From the NCBI GenBank assembly GCA_037074765.1, contig JBAMDO010000046.1, positions 124,001-188,000 of the forward strand: a DNA stretch of 64,000 bases, read 5' to 3'. The DNA comes from Mansonella perstans. Lineage: Eukaryota; Nematoda; Chromadorea; Rhabditida; Onchocercidae. The stretch's first letter is position 1. Every line of letters begins with the position of its first letter. Positions 26,507-38,435 of the stretch are shown here, piece after piece. The notes below the pieces were generated by a model. It had not been told where the DNA came from and did no database searches. It worked only from the letters and a program-made list of their open reading frames with translations. A program made the translations under genes and the position numbers.

Positions 26507-27320
26507 ATCTGAAGAGAGCATTAAGCCAGACTGAAACTGTGGAACACGACCAGACAGCAGTGGTAGTATCGGCCGTGCTTCCTTTGCCTATCCACTGACG
26601 TACACAATTACTGCGATACTGATATCTTGCTACCGCGAGAGGACGCGATAAAGACAAACGAAGCGGTGATGTGGCACGACCGGCATCAATTGTTCGGGCG
26701 TTGTTTGTGTCTATTTGGTCGGTCAGTCTGTATAGTATTTGTACATATTCATAAATGTCATCGTTTAAATGAATGATTGTCAAAACAGGATTTTTTTTTT
26801 TTTTTTTAATGCTCAAACAAGCAATGTAATAATATACATCGAAGGTAGAGAGATATTAAGTGAGGTCACGTACGTAAGGATAAATTATGGGTTACGCAAG
26901 CATACATCTAATTAGTTTGTTTTTCAATTGAGATTTTTGATATAGAATGAACAATTCTCTTTCATATTGTTCAATTCTTTAAATTTAGACAATTTTAAAG
27001 GTTTTTCATTTCTAATCATAAATGAGGAAATATCTCATTAGAAGGTAATATATAAAAATGCCATAATTTTAGTTCCGAAAGGGAGAAGCTAATTTAATTG
27101 TAGTAATAAGCTGTCTGCTTTGTCTGGCCCCTATATTAAAGCTTTTTGAGAAGAGAATTTCCAGGATGCATGCTTCCTTGCATATGTCTGTATGTAACTC
27201 TATTTTATAATGGGTTTGAAGACTAACTGTAAAAGACAAGTATACATACTAGCTATTTCCATTATTTGTCATCCTTTTTTTGGTTTCAAAAGTGTCGTGC
27301 TGGTGTTTGAAATTTGAATA

Positions 27321-27423
27321 TTAATAGCGAGCGCCAATGTAGCTCATCGGACCTTTGTAGTGTGCAACACGGACAAATCCTTTGGGAATTCTCATAATCT
27401 TCCTATCAGATATTGAGATGTAT
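27321..27423 (-). CDS. Candidate 3'-terminal exon of an unidentified minus-strand gene
   Basis: After a CTCAG acceptor, a frame runs to a TAA stop and encodes a tail that includes IMRIPKGFVRVAHYKGPM and ends YIGARY. The composition is clearly more protein-like than the surrounding AT-rich DNA. It begins with the third base of a split codon, so an upstream exon must end in phase 2. A possible partner is 28210-28097 (TTTAG acceptor, GTAAG donor, phase-2 end, open frame with FQPIDELSQHH), but no matching first exon was found. I do not recognise the protein. A small, possibly mitochondrial or ribosomal, protein is conceivable but unsupported. Confidence 0.35.
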
Positions 27424-28276
27424 CTGAGTATTTTTTGATGATAGGTATGAGTGAATTTTATCACAGGATTATTTAAGGAAAGGTGAAATTTGCATTTTGG
27501 TTAAAAAAAATTTGAACTATTTTGTTTCTAATCAGAAATTATTATTATTAAAATTTATTATTAAATTTCATTATCATGAAATTAAACGTAGCGTTAACTT
27601 TAGTCAACTACTCTAAATGTCGCATGAATATTTAGTAACATACTGAAATAATTTCTTAAACAACTAGAAGAGTTTAGTATGAAATATGGTTTCTTTTCTT
27701 GAAAAATGAGAGTATTAATTAAAATGTGAATTAAGCTGAGGAGTTCAGTTCATCAATCATAATTTAAAAATCTCCTGTAGACGAAATATTATAGGTCTCA
27801 AAAATTATGTCCTATTAGACATGATTTAATCCTTATCACAAAAAGCTAAATATATCCAACAGAAAAAATAGTGTGGTTTAAAAAGTTTCCTTAATGATTA
27901 CACTGAACTTTGTGCTGAAGATTGCTGAAGGGCCTGAAGTAAAGATTCTGTTTTTGAAAGTTTTCTAATGTTCATTTTTCCCAGTCGACTCTATTTCATC
28001 TTTTTAGAATATTCTGGCAAAGTTTCCAGTTCATTTTTGCTAATACTCATGAATTTAAATTTGGGAAGGTATCAATCTGCTGTGTACAGATCTTACCTCA
28101 AACTGTAAAATATCCGTTTTATACCAGTTTCCACGGATTTGAGGCTGAAAAATGTGTGGTGCTGAGAAAGTTCATCTATTGGTTGAAAACCCGGAAATTG
28201 CGAAGATCTTCTAAAGTTTCCCCTTCAGTAATTATTTGGATTACATAGATCTCTTGTAAAGAAATTGGTTTTTTAC

Positions 28277-28327
28277 CTCTTCTTTCACCCACACCGAGGA
28301 TTTCCAGTTAATCACGGTCAGATTCAT
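28277..28327 (-). CDS. Candidate first exon of a small minus-strand gene
   Basis: ATG at 28327 opens 17 codons (MNLTVINWKSSVWVKEE) ending at a GAG/GTAAAA donor in phase 0. It can join in frame to 28144-28097 (PQIRGNWYKTDILQFE, TTTTTCAG acceptor, GTAAG donor), but that pair does not connect in phase to the terminal exon at 27423-27321 without another exon. Treat as tentative. Confidence 0.25.
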
Positions 28328-29289
28328 TTTCTCCGATTGCTGTCGAGTGGGTTTTGGTGTTCAGTTGACGTGGACCGCCACCGTCAATATACATTGTTGT
28401 GAAGGGGTATATGTTGCTCTGGGATCGATCGATATATGGACGCTCTCGCATGCGGCAACTGCTTGAATTCGCACGCGGCAGCTGTAACCCACCCGAACGG
28501 ATTGCGAATTTCGACCGGGACCCTCATAAACGATTTTCGTTCTTCGGTTTTGTCGTTGTTTAAACCACGTTTTTGTAAACTTTCACCCCGCACTATGTTA
28601 ACTGTATATTGGCTATGCTAATGAAATAATTGGGATCTATACCAGATAACTTAGACTACTCTTACCAGTAGTTAGTTGATAATGGGACATCCGTTGTAGA
28701 TCGCCATCCTGCCTTGCCTTGAAGTCTGTTTTGTAGTATTGTCTTATTTTGGGAGAGTTATCTTAAAAGACTAACTGAAGCATTGCTCCAACCGTTAGAT
28801 TTAATTATTTACGTGGAAATGAATTGAGAAACAGAGCTGGATTGTACATATAACTCTTCCGCACTGTACAGGATCGGTGACCTTGACCTTTAGTTTTCAG
28901 GTGTGTGTGGGATGTCCTTCGTTCATCCCATTACCATAATAGGACAACACTTCTGTAGTACTACTGCTGGGCTATGATGCTAACGCTGGATTTGAAAAGG
29001 TCACTTTCTTGAGATGAATTAAACATTGATGACACTGTAACCATTGAATGCGGTATTCACTTTCGATGTTGGTTATGTCTAAGTCCCTTATGAAGTTCGG
29101 CAAAACTTTGCTGAAATTAAAAGGCTCACTTACATTTGTTGTTCGAAGGATTTTTGTGTGATGTTCTTTTTTACCAATGTTACGCATCGCGAAGTACTGT
29201 TTTGTGGTCCTGATTGGTTTATTTCCAGTATAGGATGTTTATTTTTAGTTGGTATTTCAACCGTCCTATTTTGCGGTGAATGTTACAAA
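28328..29289. other. Region upstream of mep-1 with a GC-rich patch
   Basis: A GC-richer stretch at about 28360-28540 contains the CATGCGGCAACTGC and CACGCGGCAGCTG repeats. It lies between a possible minus-strand gene and plus-strand mep-1, so it may be promoter DNA. TTTTTAG at about 29246-29252 is a candidate trans-splice acceptor for mep-1. Open frames on both strands here (28384-28593, 28436-28621) show no family signature. Confidence 0.45.
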
Positions 29290-32200
29290 ATGATTACTTT
29301 GGACGATGAGTCGACGGTCAACAACTGTAAGGTAACTGGGAACGAAATGCATGCATCAGTTGGTGTTGGGATGGATTCTGCTTTACAGGTGGTTTTTTGA
29401 TTTTCGAACATTTCACAATTGCGTTCACGTTTATAGCTAAGACTAATTCCGAGTCTTTGCTGGTGAGTCAGCAAATACGATGAACTTTTCACTTATATAT
29501 GGACTTATCAACTACATCTAGAGTGTATACGATGGACCCTATATCTAGAGTGTAGCAGATATCGTTATCACTTGACTTATTGTGTATGAAGTTTTACTGT
29601 TAGCATTTGATTTGCTTCTTATACTCATTTAGATTAGAAAGTGAAACTTCATTCACTTATGTTTTGCAGACGTCGCTGAAGAAGGCCCAAAATAATTCGA
29701 TCTCAGATAACATCTCAAAGAATTGTGTGGATAAGTCAAAAGAAATGATTAGAAACGGTGCCTGGATTAGTGAAAGTACTGCAAATGAAGAACAGCATCG
29801 GGATGATAGGAATAATGATGATTGCACCAGGCCGACTTTTTCCGGTGAAAATGGTTATTTGGGTGCCATTGATAAAAAGGGTGCGTTTTAAGAATCGTTC
29901 TCAAGTGTAACATTTCGGCTTTTATTGTTAATTATACTGCCTAGTGCATTAAAGTATTTTCTTAAGTTAATCATATGTATTATATTCAAAACAGATTACA
30001 GTTTGGTAGATTTTAAAATAAATTGATTGATTTATTCCTGGTAGACACTTCACAGATTCTAATGGGTTGGATACGATGGAAGATGATATTGTGATTGAAA
30101 ACGAACTTTGCGGAAATAAAGGAAAGAGTAAAGCACCGATATTCACCGAAAATCGTACTAATAAATCGGCAGCTGTCGAATGCATAGGTAAACAGTGTTG
30201 CAATTTTAACAGTATTGTTATCTTAAGTGGTTAGTAGTTATAAAAGTGCTGTTCTTGCTAAAACCTATGAAGGTTGCCTTTCTTATTTACACTTATCGCG
30301 ACTCGAGTCTCGAATTGTTTCAACTTCATATTTTTATCCACCCTCTTTTTTCCTCTCATTGTTGGCTTCCTTTTGTATGGTAAAACAGCAGTGTTTTAAT
30401 AATTGGGGGCTTCCAAAAGTTGTTGATTCGAATGTGTGCCTTGCATTTCCACAGCTTTCGTAAGGCTTGCTTGAGCGATTTTGCAAAGTGGACTACTGTT
30501 ACCACAGTTAAATCTTGTTTGTATGCAAATAACTTAGTTTTGCAGATTTAGATGACGATCATGACGAACTTAACTCTGATGGTGAGCCACCAGCAAAAAA
30601 GAAAAAAGCGAAATCACCAGTGCCAGATGATCCGGACACTCAGGTTTAGCTTTATGTTTTTAGAACTGCAAACAATATCTTTGACAAACAAGAAATAAGT
30701 TTGTATTTACAGGATTTTTAGACGAAGTGCATTTTAGGTAGGGGAAAAAAAACCAGAATTGACGAGCGGTGAAGCTTTATTGAACAAGTTAGAAGCCTAT
30801 GTCAAAGATGCCATTGATAAGAATGCAAATGTTGAAAGGTGAGCAAGTTCTGTGAAGATGTAAGAATTTAATTTATTGCTTTAGTTGCTTCATGCGTTAC
30901 GTTGCTGGGTTATTCACTCTAAGAAGTATTATAAAACTTATCAGTGAAAATTGATCGGCATGGCGCGAAAAATCTTTAATGCAGAGATTTATTTGGTTTG
31001 GAAACAGCTGTACAGTGGTAGTCAGAGACCACGAGTTCATGATTTAGTGTCTTCTTTAGAATCTTATTCTTGCTACATTTTCTATGCAGGAAAGTGCTGG
31101 ATGCATTATTAGGAGCCATTAATATTCAAGTGCAACGTGAACCTCTGTCGGTTCGGAAACTTATACTGGACAAGCAATTGGTTTTGCCGAACACTATTAG
31201 TTTCCCACCGTCGCAGGTATTTTTCAGCACTTATTTGAACTGTGTATTTTGTAAAAAACTTATCTTTTTATATCTTTATATGCTTTGGGAGCGATTTGCT
31301 GTGAAATGATTTTTAATTGCTTATAGCTTTTCAATTTTATCAGAGTGTTTGGTGCGCAGATTTGATGAGTTTTTGCAGGTTGTGGATTTGCTGATCGAAC
31401 ATGATCCTGATGCACCTTTGTCAAAAGTAATTGGGCGGATGTTCGGCGACGAAAGGCCAAAGCTTTCCGAAGCCGAAAAACGCGAACGGCATTTGCTGAA
31501 ACTGGGGCATCCTGCTCCTCATATGACTAAGTTGTTAATGGACATCGGACAAGATCTTGTTCAGGAATCTACATATTCGGACATCGTCCATGCAAAAAAC
31601 TTGCCTGAAACCCCGAAAAATATGGAAACATACAAACAGGTTTTTCATATTTTCGTATAATTTTAATGAAAAACAGGCATTTGAAATCATAACTGCAATT
31701 TTTTTTAGGTAGAGGTTCATACTTTGAAGCAGTCCTTCTATTTAGTATTCTTTATAACTTGTAGAAACTTTTTATCTTTAATTAGAAGTTTCTTGGAACG
31801 TGCAGATTTTCCTGAAAATGTGTTTGAGGTTGCACAGCAGCTTAAACCAGTGTGGGAAGCTTTGCGGAAGAAAAATGAACCGTATAAACTGAAACAATAT
31901 AATTGTCAATTGTGCAACTTCCGAACTGAATCACGGATCATTCTTTCGGTGCATCGGCAGACACCACACTTTGATGGAAGGAAATATCAATGCGCACTAT
32001 GTCCTGAATTCTTCACCAATGAAAATATGATTTCACAACACTATCTGTATGTTTTTTGTCCCATCTTGGACCTAGTGATTTCTGTCGTTGTTTTCTAGAT
32101 TATTTGATCATGGAATTGAATTTTAATCTTATGAAGTTCAGAAGGGAGCACGAACTGGTAGCTGGAAAAGAAGAAGCTATTCCTCGAAATCCTTGTCCAT

Positions 32201-35105
32201 GTTGTAACGAGGACTTCATGTATAAAGGACAACGCGATCAACATCTGAAAATGTGTCGAAGAGATTTGAATAGAGTTCGGTGAGTGCAATTTATGTTTAT
32301 CTTAATATCTTGAGTTTTTGCTGCAAGGCGTGCAAAAAGACCATGGTTTTTTAACTTATTTGTACGAATCAGCCATCAGAATTGATAATCCTACTCATTG
32401 GTTCCCATGGATTTCTCGTCTCATCTCCAGCTTGTATTCCAGCCTAATAATGGCACCGAAGCATCCCCAAGACGTTAGTGCCATCAATCACTGGTTATGG
32501 GATAAGCCTCCTGTTGATCCAACAATACTGCAGCAACAACAAGTGGCACAGAGGCAACAAGTAGAGGTTTGTTTTAATTTCTTTATTCGTGTGAATGAAT
32601 GATGGTAAGCTTCGTTTTTTTCGGCTCAGAGCTACCTTTCTTTGTCTTCATATGTCTTTGAAAGTTACCAACAGTTTCTGTCTTCATTAACCATTCCTTT
32701 TATCTCCTATTTCTTGAATTCATTCCAGAAACTGCAACGTGTTCAGCTGGCGCAGCAGCAGCAACAGTTGCAGCAACGACGTAGTCAGACAGCCGTTACT
32801 AATTCTGCACTTTTGGCAGCACAGCAACAGCAAGCTGCACTTCTCTTACAACAGGTTCTGTTTAAGAATTGAAGTTTATTTTTGTTTTACGTAATTCATG
32901 TGTAAATCTCTATGGGTATTAATGATGAAGGATGTCCATGTCTTCAGTCTTGGGAATATATTTTTAAAGTGGAATCAGAGATAGTGATCCTCCAATGTTC
33001 CTATTTGGTGGTGCAATATAATTTAAAAGGATTTATAGCAGAGGATAAGGGCGGCACAGGCGGTAGCTCATCATCAGCAACAGGCGAAGATGTCTTCGTT
33101 AATGGGAAATCCAAGTCTCTTGGCAGGTAAGACAATAAAATATGTAACTTCTGGTCAATGATAAAAATCTGAATTTGTAAAGGTTTTATTGTGCATTTTT
33201 CGACTGTTACTTGAATGTATTTTTAGTTTTGAATAAAGTCACTTCTGTATTTTTAGTTTTGAATAAATTCTCAAAACCCTTTCTACTTCCACACATTAAC
33301 TGTGATACTTTTCAGCAATGCAGCAGCAGTTGCAGCGTGCTGCTGTTAGTGGAATGCGTGCACCGGGATTGTCCTTATTCGCCCAACGTGGGTTAGCTGC
33401 AGGAATCCGTGGACCATCTGTGAGCCAACACGCGGCTGCTTCACTTGCTGGACGTATTAGGGCACCACCACAAGTATTTTTTTTATGCTTTCGGAAGTAA
33501 TAGATAATTTCGCATATATCTTTGTCATGCAGACGTTATAATATTGACAATATTCGATTTGCTGGGCTTCATTTAAGGAAAGCCGCGTTAGTATATTGAT
33601 GTGATAGGCTGCCATGAAGTCATTCTGAAATAAAATCGATGAGTTAGATCCTTTCTTCCTAAAAGAGACCTTGAATAATGCTGGGTTGTAAGTACTCAAT
33701 TGTGGTGGTATGCTACTCTCGTTTCTTATATTTATCGAAATTATATGTCTTTATGCGTTTTCTTTCTTCACTTTTTCAGGCGAATGGAGTTTAAAGTCAG
33801 TATTTAAGATAAGGTGTCATGAATCGTGGGCAGAGTTAGTGGTTTTCTTGATTGCAGGTGCCAGCGTCTCGTACACAACTAGGTGGAGTTATATGTTCTG
33901 GACATAACAACAATGTTTGTGAAATCTGTGACCAGAACGTCCAGGATAGGGATCGATATCTGACACATTTACAATTATTTCACAAACAGATGCGCGGGAA
34001 AACATCAGCTGATATGCAGCAGGCAAACAAGAATTTCAATAAAAAAAATTTTCTTATTATATTATTATTATTATAAAAAAAAGATATTGTTTTTATTTTT
34101 TGTAGACAGTTTATTCATTTTTCTCGCAGAGACGCATCAATAATTCTTCAAATTTTTGATTTTTTTGTCGAATATATGTTTTCTTATTATAAAATATGAG
34201 AGATCGTCTGTTGCAGGGTGCACCGTTGGCATGTAGTCGTTGTCGTGATAGATTCTGGACTTATGAAGGACTGGAACGACATCTTGTCATGGCGCATGGC
34301 CTCGTTACTTCTGATCTCTTAACAAAAGCACAGAAAAAGGAGGATGGTGGGCGCTGCAAGCATTGCGGCAAGGTAATACTTGTTTCCCAGCATTCACTTT
34401 TCATTTTGTAATTTTAAATTGCTAACTATTTTATTAAGCATCATTGCTAGCTTCTTTAATCAGAAGTTGTTTTCCAACATATCTAATTTTATTTGGAGCA
34501 CCAAACTTTTTCTAGCAATATGCATTCAACATGTTGCAACATTTGGTGACGGATCATCAGGTAAAATTATGTTCTGCTGAAATTATGTACAGCTGCGATG
34601 TTTGTGCCTTCAAATGCAGTAGCTACAGTAAACTCGAAGTACATCTGAACACCGTACATCCTAAAAATCCTGCGCAAAGTTCTGTTTTGAATAGTGCGGT
34701 CAGCTCAGCATCGGGTAATTCTGATTTGTTTGCATTCCAGTTCATCTAACTTAGATATTTGAATATCGCTTTGCTTAGTGGCCCTACGTAGCTATATTCA
34801 TGCTTTATTTTATAGGATTTATGACAGAGGACCACCTGTTTTATGTTTTTGTTCCTGGTATTCTGGGAAACAAATGTGAATGTTGAAACTGGTTTTGGTA
34901 TCCCACAAACATATTTTGTTTTGCTCACTTTACTTTTCGCACAAGTTTAATTTGCATGCTTTTCTAGATTAGAACACAATTGAGAAATATGGTTTCTTAC
35001 GTGGCACAATTACTTTCCGCTGGATTGTTTTCTGTTTGTGTACTAACCGATTTTTTTTACTTAGATTTTTCGTCCTCCTTTAAGGAGATAAGTAGCGAAA
35101 AATGA
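29290..35105 (+). CDS. mep-1: MEP-1 zinc-finger protein (MOG-interacting, ectopic P-granules 1)
   Basis: Seventeen exons: 29290-29388, 29670-29880, 30056-30187, 30546-30643, 30738-30838, 31090-31216, 31379-31639, 31709-32046, 32142-32279, 32443-32566, 32729-32854, 33042-33126, 33316-33473, 33858-34022, 34217-34372, 34516-34714, 35065-35105. They give 852 residues, close to the C. elegans protein length as I recall it. The acidic N-terminus carries a [13 protein letters not shown] nuclear-signal-like stretch near residue 165. Seven C2H2-like fingers follow: three near 407-494 (YNCQLC, YQCALC, NPCPCC) and four near 680-820 (NVCEIC, LACSRC, GRCKHC, YSCDVC). Gln-rich and Ala-rich linkers (about 530-640) separate the two groups. 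In C. elegans MEP-1 is nuclear, binds MOG DEAH helicases and the LET-418/Mi-2-HDA-1 complex, and represses germline genes in soma. Intron 14 appears to use a GC donor. Confidence 0.9.
33216..33267. repeat. Direct repeat inside mep-1 intron 12
   Basis: TGTATTTTTAGTTTTGAATA plus AA occurs twice with a 30-base period (33216-33237 and 33246-33267), upstream of the exon 13 acceptor. Each copy contains a TTTTTAG that resembles an acceptor. Confidence 0.8.
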
Positions 35106-37701
35106 AACGAAGATTTGAAGGAATGTTGGGCTACGTTTGGGCAGATTATCCCGAAATATGGACTGGTAGTGTGTGGAAATAACGGAAATAAAAGTGTGGA
35201 TATCATGCATGAGTTGCACGATATTTTCGACCCAGTATCGTTATCACGAAAAAAAATTGATGAATACGGGGAAGTCATCCGGTGAAAGTGGCAAACTGCA
35301 GTGTTTTGCATGTTTCAAGTCTCGAAGAATATTACATGATTGGAAGACTATACTGTAACTCACTGCAGTCAGGTTGGAAAAATAAAGCAATACCAGACCG
35401 TGAGGCGAGAAAAAGTTAAGCAGCCTTATACGGCAGATACTGTAACATGCACTTCTATGAAAAGTACAATTGGCAGTCCTGATTTATGCTTCATAAAATC
35501 GATCAACATGGGTGACTCCTGCAGCAGGTTTGTTTGCTACTAAAGGCTTAGGCTTAGGTAAGGGTTAATTTTGAATAGTATAGTTAAGTGGTGCAACACA
35601 AGTTAAACATATCGGAACTAGGGATTAATTTGGTGAATAAAAATCGATAATTACTGAATTATTAGCTTCGTTTTGTTGGGATAGAATTAAAATGCTTTCT
35701 GTAGTACCATTTTTTAAATTTCATTCTGTAACTTCCATATTTATTGCAGTTTAGAAACTATTGCGGAAAGCGTCAGAAAAGTTTTGAGTAACTGTGAGAA
35801 ATCTGAAAATTTTGGCGTATAATAGACATTCGTGTTAAGTGTTGTGTAATGAGTCTTTGATCTTAAGTATTTATTACAGAGTTTTTTGACATTTTTTTTT
35901 GGTATTGAAAGTGTGTTGTTGCTAATTAACGATTGTTCCATCAAAACGCCAGAAGCAGCAGCTATCATTAACAGAAAACGCTCTTTCGGTGCTTTTTTTG
36001 TTCCCAGCATGCTGCTAACATATTTTGTATGCCCGCCTCTTTCACAATGCAAAATTCAAATTAATCATCGTTATCGTTTCTCTACTTTACCCACGAATGT
36101 ATTATGTGATTGTGTTTGCGATAAGCTGTGTTAACCTTTTTCTCCATGCTTATTGAAACGCAATTGCGTAACAGGAATTTTCCCGGATTTAGGTCATAGA
36201 TGTCTGTGAGAAGCGATTGCATTAACGGATATTATTCCTTCCAGAATTTCGTGTGTTTAGTAAACGTTTTTGTATTATGATAAGCACAGTCTTCGTGAAA
36301 CACTTGTTAAATACCAGTACTGTTGACTGGATCGGATTTCTCATGACTAAAAGTCTTAATCCGGTCTTACCTGGAGTTGGAATTAGAATGGTTTTGAAGG
36401 AGCAACTCCTTAGCCGCTTATTTTCTACTGTGGACATGTAGTGGAATAAGATGATGATTATCAAATTAAGATTTGCTTTAACTGAAATATGTTTTAGGAA
36501 CAAGGAAAGTTTAACTTTATGGATCGCCAGCTGGTTAGACAAACTTCAATACAGTTTCCTCAACTGAGAGAACGCTGCTCGGATCCGGTGTAATTGAAAA
36601 GAAATGTTGCTTATTCTGATTATGTTTTTCTCATGCCTCAACATTAGCTGTGCCGTAGTTATCAGTCAAGCGCAATCATTATTTTTGCATGCCAGTTTAA
36701 AAGTGAGTGCTGTCGTTGACTGGATAATGCCGGAAATATTTTGGTGAAGTGAGATGAAATTCATTCGGTCAAGAAACAATTTGTGTATTATTGACTTTTC
36801 TCTATGCATTTCATCTTACATTCATGTATTTCAAAGGGGATTTTGTTATTGAACTTCTAATAAGCGTGTCCCTCATTTTGCATCGTGAGAATCAAGATTG
36901 TTGCCTACTTATTACTTAGCATGGGAACTATGGTATGGAAAAAAAACTGTGTGAAAAAAAAACTGTATGAAAAAAAACTATTGTATTGTATGGAGTTAAT
37001 ACCCCGAAGAAGTCTTTTAATTGTAAACGCCTGGCTGTTTCATGTCACTATTCATTGGTAAGTGTATTCTGGCGTATTTTTATTGCCGATATATTGATTT
37101 ATACGTTTCTATTGTGTGTATAAGTTATATTACATTTCCAGTTTCCATCGACGATATGTTTGTATGTTTCATGTTATTGTTTGTACGTTAAATATTATGG
37201 TGTTTTGTATGCAAACTTCATTCAGGAAAAGGTTGCATCGTGATTTGTTTTAAGTTAAAATTTCTAAATTTCAAAAAATGTTTGGACCTTAGGTTTTGCG
37301 AAAGGGAATCTACTATGCAGTAATGTATTGATTTGCATCTTTATTCACCGCATAATTTAGAATTTCGTTACTTTCCTATTTTGTATTTGAATCAGATGGG
37401 ATGAGTCGTTTGGTAATGCTGAATTCGTGATGTGCAGTCAAACATAAGCGATGTAACGAAAGTTAATAGGAGGAGGCTGAGTGGGAATGTTTTTTCACGA
37501 GTGTAATATTTAAGCATAGGAGGTTTTGAACCATTTTAACTTAATGTAGAGAAAGAAATTAAAATTTATTGAGACGAAATGTACAGAAGAGTTGTAGGTC
37601 ATAAAGACTTGAAATTTTTAAAGCGCATCACATGCGTACACGTCTTCCTTCCTATGCATATTACAATTTGTTAACAGTTCCTGCGTAGCTTCTGTGAACT
37701 C
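35106..37701. other. Intergenic between convergent genes
   Basis: Holds the mep-1 3' UTR and the 3' end of the minus-strand membrane protein. The overlapping frames at 35741-36052 (minus) and 35886-36134 (plus) have no signature. A short run of AAAAAAACTGTATG-like units lies at about 36935-36985. On the minus strand an AATAAA lies about 140 bases past the stop at 37702. Confidence 0.55.
35381..35386 (+). terminator. Candidate mep-1 poly-A signal
   Basis: First AATAAA hexamer found downstream of the mep-1 stop, about 275 bases after it. Confidence 0.35.
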
Positions 37702-38435
37702 CTATTTTTTTTCTGATGAATGACGCCACCAGTATTCAGCTAATGCCTGAAATCGATCGGAATGATGTGACAAGTAGTCCAAAATGCTTTTATAAATAGA
37801 GTTCACATTATCTAAAATTTCGAACGAGTTTGCAAAAAACTATTATACTTGATAACTTCTGGATAATTATTGGTCAGTCTTTTGCATAGCAAGGTTTGCG
37901 TTATTGAGTAATATGCTTTGAAATTTCAAGAACTAGCTTAACATTGAAGTCGGAAAACTCACCTTATCTTGTATTAAATTTCCATGTAAGTCATACTTGA
38001 CAACCTCCACACGATGTAAACTAGCGAGAACGTATAACGGATAACACCAGAAACAGGCACTCCAAAAGACGTGCGTCCAGTTCGCCTAGATAAATGAAAA
38101 TAAAAGCAGATTAACGTCAGATGAACAATATTTGAAAAGCTCAGAAAATATACAAACTGCTTAGCAGGCTCCCGCAGTGGATCGGATTCGATGTATCCTA
38201 AGTTTGATGTTTTGGGACCTTATCTGTATTCTGTCTTGCTATTGCATTAGATAAGAACTCCACTAACCATCTTGATATCCTTTACTGCAAAACGTTAAGA
38301 ACGAATGTGATATCCAAAGTGACTTATCGAAAACAAACGATACGAGATCATTCACTTGCACTTCAGCTAAATTCGTCCTCGTACCTGAAAGTTGAGTTCC
38401 TTGTAATCTCTGATCCTTGCATCTCCCAAATAAAG
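37702..38435 (-). CDS. Partial gene: small membrane protein, C-terminal three exons
   Basis: Exons in order 38435-38385, 38085-37963 and 37839-37702 join in phase 0 to 104 residues plus a TAG stop; the N-terminus is missing. The middle exon begins ANWTHVFWSACFWCYPLYVL, an aromatic membrane-helix-like segment, then continues with a basic/polar part. The last exon is amphipathic, with NSIYKSILDYLSHHSDRFQ, and ends with WWRHSSEKK. I do not recognise the family. The two C-terminal exons have clean CTAG/ATAG acceptors and a GTGAG donor; the 17-codon exon at 38435 is weaker. A possible first exon with ATG at about 38579 after a TATTCCAG acceptor does not connect in phase. A short mitochondrial or ER membrane protein is a reasonable guess only. 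Confidence 0.55.

Larger units (their letters stand above)
24495..27320. other. Intergenic, with homopolymers and a GC-richer islet
   Basis: Upstream of the 461-residue minus-strand gene. Mostly AT-rich with no supportable exon. A GC-richer patch (about 26509-26720) sits between a 29-base poly-A and a 17-base poly-T. The minus-strand open frame across it (26424-26816) begins in a poly-Lys stretch and crosses a poly-Phe tract, so I do not call it a gene. Confidence 0.55.

Noticed and set aside
26424..26816. 130-codon minus-strand frame with a GC-richer middle
   Set aside because: It starts in a poly-Lys run from a poly-T/A tract and ends through poly-Phe; no splice sites or family motif.
35741..36134. 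Overlapping frames of about 100 and 82 codons on opposite strands
   Set aside because: They fall in the presumed mep-1 3' region, lack splice context and motifs, and mirror each other.
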